A stretch of DNA of 9,046 nt from contig JAGCAV010000432.1 in the NCBI GenBank assembly GCA_017652545.1, positions 1-9,046 of the forward strand, read 5' to 3'. A model generated the notes under the pieces. It ran no database searches. It saw only the letters and a list, made by a program, of their open reading frames with translations, and had not been told where the DNA came from. Below, piece after piece: positions 6,032 to 9,046 of the stretch. This DNA comes from Lachnospiraceae bacterium. Its GTDB lineage: Bacteria > Bacillota_A > Clostridia > Lachnospirales > Lachnospiraceae. Numbering within the stretch: position 1 is the first letter of the stretch; each line of letters opens with the position of its first letter. Position numbers and translations under genes: made by a program.

Positions 6032-6943
6032 ATGACAATGGAAGTATATGTCAATTTCATGGAACAAAACCCGAATTATGAAGAACTGAAGGAAACCACA
6101 AAATCCTTTCTTCAGATCGTGACGGACAACAACCTGTACTATGCGCTGTTCCTTCTGATCGTGCTGTTCATAGCCCTGAAGATCACAAATCTGATCTTCT
6201 ATCCGTTCAAAAAGAAGGGCAGCATCCTTGTCTCATTTATGCATGCCTGCCTGAAGGTCCTGCTGATCATCATCGTGGGCATGAAGATCTGCTCACTGGT
6301 TCCGTTCCTGAAGGAATTTGCCAGCCAGATCGTCCTGTCTTCTTCGCTGATCGTTGTTGTGCTGGGCTTTGTGTTCCAGGAAGGACTTTCAAACATTGTT
6401 CACGGCTTTATTCTGTCCGTGTTCAGACCTTTCAAGATCGGAGACAGGATCAGCGTCAATGTCGATGGGGAGAAGATCACCGGATATGTCAGAGAGATCA
6501 CAGCCAGGCATACGATCATTCAGGATGTCATGACTTCGGCGCATGTGATCGTTCCCAACTCCAAGATGGACATGAGCGTGGTCGGCAACAGCTATTTTGA
6601 TAACAATACCTTCAGCACCTCATTTCTCGATGTCCAGATCACATACGAATCCGATCTGGATAAGGCGATGGGACTGATCAGTTATGCCATCGACACACAC
6701 CCGATGGTGCAGGTCGCCAAACAGGAGAAAGGGATCAGGGAGCCCACAACGGTGATGGTCAGAAACCTGGGCAGCGACGGGATCGATCTGAGGGCATCGG
6801 TCGTGACCAAAACGATCGAGGACAATTTCACGGCGTGCAGTGAGATCAGACGGTATATTGTGGAAGCCATGGAAAAGGATCCGGATATTGCGATCGCGTA
6901 TCCGCATATGCAGATCGTGAACCGGGAGAAAACCGCAAAGTAA
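6032..6943 (+). CDS. MscS-family small-conductance mechanosensitive channel
   Basis: Membrane channel of the MscS family that opens under membrane tension to release solutes. It has 303 residues, close to the 286 of E. coli MscS. Predicted membrane helices are at about 36-57, 68-90 and a long pore-lining helix near 98-131. The family signature is at 113-138 (FVFQEGLSNIVHG, then FRPFKIGD). The cytoplasmic beta domain follows (about 132-190, with VREITARHT and VIVPNSKM), then the alpha/beta domain to about 295. ATG at 6032 is 12 bp after the hexokinase stop; a second ATG at 6038 is possible. The ribosome binding site is weak (GGAGTGAGAGAG region), suggesting low expression or coupling to the upstream gene. 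Co-transcription with sugar uptake genes suggests protection against osmotic load from sugar or sugar phosphate build-up; that link is inference. Confidence 0.93.
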   Translation: MTMEVYVNFMEQNPNYEELKETTKSFLQIVTDNNLYYALFLLIVLFIALKITNLIFYPFKKKGSILVSFMHACLKVLLIIIVGMKICSLVPFLKEFASQIVLSSSLIVVVLGFVFQEGLSNIVHGFILSVFRPFKIGDRISVNVDGEKITGYVREITARHTIIQDVMTSAHVIVPNSKMDMSVVGNSYFDNNTFSTSFLDVQITYESDLDKAMGLISYAIDTHPMVQVAKQEKGIREPTTVMVRNLGSDGIDLRASVVTKTIEDNFTACSEIRRYIVEAMEKDPDIAIAYPHMQIVNREKTAK

Positions 6944-6994
6944 CGGAAAAACAAAGAAACGGAAAACACTGAATCAGAAAAACACAGAATCAAA

Positions 6995-7034
6995 GAGCCT
7001 GATGCATATGGCATGCACCAGGCTCCTGTTTGTT
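6995..7034. terminator. Bidirectional intrinsic terminator between the MscS and queT genes
   Basis: GAGCCTG (6995-7001) pairs with CAGGCTC (7019-7025), and inside it TGCAT (7003-7007) pairs with ATGCA (7013-7017) after one A-C mismatch, closing an ATGGC loop. On the + strand it is followed by CTGTTTGTTTT. On the - strand it is followed by TTTGATTCTGTGTTTTT. It lies between convergent genes and can end both transcripts. The stretch between the MscS stop and this hairpin is A-rich with imperfect repeats of ACGGAAAA and GAATCA and holds no gene. Confidence 0.82.
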
Positions 7035-7057
7035 TTCCGGTATAAATGCAGAATGGA

Positions 7058-7549
7058 TCAGGCCATGTCTCCTGCGAAAATCCTTCCCTTATACCTGTCG
7101 AGCGCGAACAGCAGGATCAGTCCCAGCACGCCGCATGAGACAACTTCTCCCGCACCGACAGTCAGCATCATGAAGGGGATCGGAAGATTGACCCCGTAGC
7201 CGTAGCGGAGCACGAAGGGAACGATCACGGTATTGGCGACGATGGGCGGGATCGGCACCAGGAACTTATTCCGGCGCAGGGCGTAGGAGAAAACAGCACC
7301 GATCAGGGTTGCCAGTGATCCGAAGATGATGTCCGGAAGGATCGCGCCGCCGAGGAAATTTCCCAGGAGGCATCCGATAAACAGACCGGGAACAGCTGCC
7401 GGTGTAAAGAACGGCAGGATGGTCAGGGCCTCCGAGATGCGGATCTGCACCTCTCCGAAGCTGATGGGTGCAAATACCATGGTCAGCACGATATAGACTG
7501 CGGCAATCGCTGCGGCCTGTACCAGAAACATTACTCTCTTTTCTTTCAT
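7058..7549 (-). CDS. queT: QueT family queuosine-precursor transporter (ECF S-component)
   Basis: Small integral membrane substrate-binding subunit of an energy-coupling factor importer, assigned to uptake of a queuosine precursor such as preQ1 for tRNA modification. It has 163 residues, the usual S-component size. Hydrophobic segments are at about 8-28, 38-60, 62-90, 97-115 and 124-150. The hallmark motif FGEVQIRISEAL occupies 31-42. The assignment is strengthened by a preQ1-I riboswitch in its leader. The start codon is 10 nt after an AAGGA ribosome binding site. The shared EcfA/A'/T module is not in the window, as is normal for group II ECF transporters. The gene stands alone between its own promoter and a terminator. 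Confidence 0.93.
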   Translation of the reverse strand: MKEKRVMFLVQAAAIAAVYIVLTMVFAPISFGEVQIRISEALTILPFFTPAAVPGLFIGCLLGNFLGGAILPDIIFGSLATLIGAVFSYALRRNKFLVPIPPIVANTVIVPFVLRYGYGVNLPIPFMMLTVGAGEVVSCGVLGLILLFALDRYKGRIFAGDMA

Positions 7550-7559
7550 TATTCAGTTT

Positions 7560-7606
7560 TCCTTTCCGTAGTTTTGTTTTACGTGAGGATGGTTTCGAAC
7601 TCACGT
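7560..7606 (-). ncRNA. preQ1-I riboswitch controlling queT
   Basis: Read on the - strand, stem P1 is ACGTGAG (7606-7600) with CTCACGT (7587-7581). The 12-nt loop TTCGAAACCATC (7599-7588) has the class I pattern UUCG-AACC. An A-rich tail AAAACAAAACTA (7580-7569) follows, then CGGAAAGGA (7568-7560). The loop CC (7592-7591) can pair with GG (7567-7566) to form the P2 pseudoknot of preQ1-I riboswitches. That GG overlaps the ribosome binding site region, so ligand binding should block translation initiation. The tail reads ACTACGG instead of the common ACUAAGG, a small deviation. Confidence 0.88.
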
Positions 7607-7629
7607 TGCTCTAAATAAGCAGCCCGATG

Positions 7630-7658
7630 ACTATACCATGAATATCTGAAAAAAACAA
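7630..7658 (-). promoter_or_regulatory. queT promoter with extended -10
   Basis: On the - strand a -35 TTGTTT (7658-7653) and a -10 TATAGT (7635-7630) are 17 bp apart, with TG at 7638-7637 making an extended -10 (TGGTATAGT). Transcription would start near 7623, about 16 nt before the riboswitch P1 stem. The leader therefore contains the whole aptamer and little else. Confidence 0.72.
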
Positions 7659-7740
7659 TAAGGAATTAAAAGACAGTTCGGACATACGGATATCTTCTGT
7701 GATAGGATCGACCGGAAGAACCTGGCAGAAAAGGTTGGGA

Positions 7741-7769
7741 TTGTACTTTTGAAATAAAAAAGGTACAAT
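7741..7769 (+). promoter_or_regulatory. Promoter of the fibronectin-III protein gene, embedded in a dyad
   Basis: A -35 TTGTAC (7741-7746) and a -10 TACAAT (7764-7769) are 17 bp apart. The two boxes lie in an inverted repeat: ATTGTAC (7740-7746) and GTACAAT (7763-7769) are perfect complements, and TTTT (7747-7750) can continue the pairing against AAAG (7759-7762). The leader is about 44 nt and ends with an AGGGGGAAG ribosome binding site (7805-7813). Between this promoter and that of queT (7659-7739) I see no gene or RNA. Confidence 0.72.
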
Positions 7770-7819
7770 AACTATGTCTACAAAAACACCTACTACTATC
7801 CGGCAGGGGGAAGAGCATA

Positions 7820-8803
7820 ATGAGAGAGAGGAAAATTGATTTCAAAATCAGAATGATCCTGGTCCTGGTTGTTGTCTGGATCATGGCGGTCATGCAAAAT
7901 GGAAAGGTACTGGCTGCCGTGACCCAGAACACATGTGAGCAGACGAGTATCAATGTGTCGTGGACACCGGTAAATGTATCCAGCTATTACAGGATCGACA
8001 ATTACAAGATCTATCTGAGAAAGTACGCGGATCCTTCGTCTGCCGCAGTTCTTTATCAGACGCTGCCGTCAACACAGACATCCGCAGTCATTGCCGGCCT
8101 GGCACCCGGTACAAGGTACTATGTTCAGGTCAAGTATAACCAGATCAATACGAGAACCGGCAGTTCCTATGAATACTCAGCCGGCTCATTGATAGCCGGC
8201 ACAGCACCTGGAGATATTACCGGCCTTCGTCAGGACAGGTGGTATTATTTTATTCTGAGTGTCACTGCTGCCTGGGACAAACAGGATGCAGCTGACGGAT
8301 ATGAATATATCTGCCGTACAAGCAAAAACCAGATTAAGAAGCACGATACAATCACCGGTGGCTACAGTGCCTCTGCTTCTGTCAACGGCATCAAAAATGA
8401 GATGATCTATACCTTCCAGGTAAGGGCGTTCAAGAACTTCAATGGTACTGTCCTTTACGGAAACTGGTCGGCACCGATCTACTGTTTCACACAGCCCAGG
8501 GTCACAAGCGCAAAGACCAGCGGCAATAAGCTGAAGGTCAGCTGGAAGAAGGTTGTCGGTGCTACAGGCTATGAGGTGTATGCATCCACCAAAGAAAAAA
8601 CAGGATATAAGAGAGTTGCCAAAGTCTCCGCGGGCAAAAGCTCTGTAACAGTCAAAAAGCGGGGGGGAAAGAAGATCAAAAAGGGAAAGAAGTATTATGT
8701 TTATGTCGTGACGCTGAAAAAGGTCAATGGGCGGACAAGCAACAGCGGAAGACTGTATTACTGGAGCACAAAGAAACCGGCATCCTCGTTTGGATATTTC
8801 TGA
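7820..8803 (+). CDS. Secreted protein with three fibronectin type III-like domains
   Basis: Predicted exported protein of 327 residues with no catalytic domain. The start at 7820 has a purine-rich ribosome binding site (GGGGGA, 7806-7811) 8 nt upstream. Residues 1-33 look like a signal peptide: basic N-terminus, hydrophobic core 12-25, likely cleavage after KVLAA. Three Fn3-like beta-sandwich repeats follow at about 34-129, 131-226 and 227-318. Each has a strand with a conserved Trp (INVSWTP, VTAAWDK, LKVSWKK) and a later Tyr-rich strand (TRYYVQV, IYTFQV, KYYVYV). The third domain matches the short Fn3 repeats common in Clostridia (GATGYEVYAS, GYKRVAKV) and carries a dense Lys/Arg stretch at 279-291. 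There is no LPxTG motif, SLH domain or C-terminal membrane anchor. A role in cell-surface or polymer binding is a guess. It is monocistronic. Confidence 0.83.
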   Translation: MRERKIDFKIRMILVLVVVWIMAVMQNGKVLAAVTQNTCEQTSINVSWTPVNVSSYYRIDNYKIYLRKYADPSSAAVLYQTLPSTQTSAVIAGLAPGTRYYVQVKYNQINTRTGSSYEYSAGSLIAGTAPGDITGLRQDRWYYFILSVTAAWDKQDAADGYEYICRTSKNQIKKHDTITGGYSASASVNGIKNEMIYTFQVRAFKNFNGTVLYGNWSAPIYCFTQPRVTSAKTSGNKLKVSWKKVVGATGYEVYASTKEKTGYKRVAKVSAGKSSVTVKKRGGKKIKKGKKYYVYVVTLKKVNGRTSNSGRLYYWSTKKPASSFGYF

Positions 8804-8833
8804 GGAGGTCTTACAGACTTTTATGAAACACAG

Positions 8834-8866
8834 ATCGGACAGGGACAAAGACCCTGTCCGATTTTT
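8834..8866 (+). terminator. Intrinsic terminator after the fibronectin-III protein gene
   Basis: ATCGGACAGGG (8834-8844) and CCCTGTCCGAT (8852-8862) form a perfect 11-bp stem with a 7-nt loop, ending in a T-run (8862-8866). It is 31 nt after the stop codon. On the - strand it is followed by a poorer T-run, but it could also end the convergent gene at the right edge. Confidence 0.93.
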
Positions 8867-8881
8867 GATGAGATAAAGTGA

Positions 8882-9046
8882 TCAGTAATCAAATTCCAGT
8901 TCCGTCGCGGACAGCGGCGGGTTATCAAGCACGGATTTCATCCAGGGACCATAGTTGTAATCCCACAGCGCCTCGATCATGTCATCACAGACAGGATCAT
9001 TTTTGACCTCTTCCAGATGGTCCCCGAGCGTTCCATCCGTATAATA
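8882..9046 (-). CDS. Unrecognised protein, C-terminal 54 residues (5' end beyond window)
   Basis: An open - strand frame enters at the right edge and ends at TGA (8884-8882). It reads YYTDGTLGDHLEEV at the edge and ends ATELEFDY. The fragment is acidic and contains Trp/Tyr-rich WDYNYGPWMK (28-37). It is supported as coding by its open frame, by the terminator just beyond its stop, and by the same codon style as its neighbours. I do not recognise the family, and the fragment is too short to assign a function. Confidence 0.6.
   Translation of the reverse strand, partial: YYTDGTLGDHLEEVKNDPVCDDMIEALWDYNYGPWMKSVLDNPPLSATELEFDY

Noticed and set aside
5525..6067. Antisense open frames (138-180 codons) opposite the hexokinase gene
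   Set aside because: They overlap a gene whose motifs are all in place, lack ribosome binding sites, and give low-complexity Arg/Pro/Ser-rich products.
7581..7606. tRNA T-arm-like sequence on the + strand (GGTTTCGAACTC)
   Set aside because: There is no acceptor, D or anticodon arm around it. The same bases on the - strand are fully explained by the preQ1-I riboswitch stem and loop.
7659..7739. Possible small RNA or gene between the divergent queT and Fn3 promoters
   Set aside because: Only a weak AACCT/AGGTT stem is visible, with no promoter, open frame or terminator of its own.
1..9046. CRISPR array, insertion sequence, phage or defence genes
   Set aside because: No regularly spaced repeats, transposase, integrase or nuclease motifs were seen on either strand.

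Overview
The window looks like chromosomal DNA from a Gram-positive anaerobe of the class Clostridia, most likely a Lachnospiraceae-type gut or rumen bacterium. This is an inference from gene content: a GH94 phosphorylase, CUT1 sugar ABC genes, a QueT transporter under a preQ1-I riboswitch, a secreted fibronectin-III protein, and strong GGAGG ribosome binding sites with sigma-A-type promoters. No 16S or other taxonomic marker is present. I see no mobile element, CRISPR array, rRNA or tRNA.

Region 1 (1-6943, all + strand) is a sugar uptake and catabolism cluster. It opens with the C-terminal part of a GH94 disaccharide phosphorylase cut by the window edge. A 14-bp perfect palindrome lies at its stop codon, followed by a near-consensus promoter (TTGACA, 17 bp, TATAGT). 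That promoter drives a substrate-binding protein gene, two CUT1 permease genes, a eukaryotic-type hexokinase gene and an MscS-family channel gene. A structured spacer with an intrinsic-terminator-like hairpin sits between the binding-protein gene and the first permease gene, probably to give more binding protein than permease. No ATPase gene is present, so a shared MsmK/UgpC-type ATPase encoded elsewhere is expected. The likely logic is import of a beta-linked disaccharide, phosphorolysis to a sugar 1-phosphate plus a free hexose, and ATP-dependent phosphorylation of that hexose. The substrate is not provable from this sequence.

Region 2 (6995-7658, - strand) is a monocistronic queT unit: extended -10 promoter, preQ1-I riboswitch overlapping the ribosome binding site, and the QueT S-component gene. 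A bidirectional terminator separates it from the MscS gene it faces.

Region 3 (7741-8866, + strand) is a single gene for a secreted protein with three fibronectin type III-like domains, with its own promoter and a clear terminator. Its third domain is strikingly lysine-rich. Region 4 (8882-9046, - strand) is the last 54 codons of an unrecognised gene running in from the right edge.

I did not find a convincing undescribed system. The items most worth checking are the binding protein without a lipobox, the apparent loss of a phosphate-site histidine in the GH94 enzyme, the LacI-type palindrome, the multi-hairpin spacer inside the transporter operon, and the hexokinase-MscS coupling.
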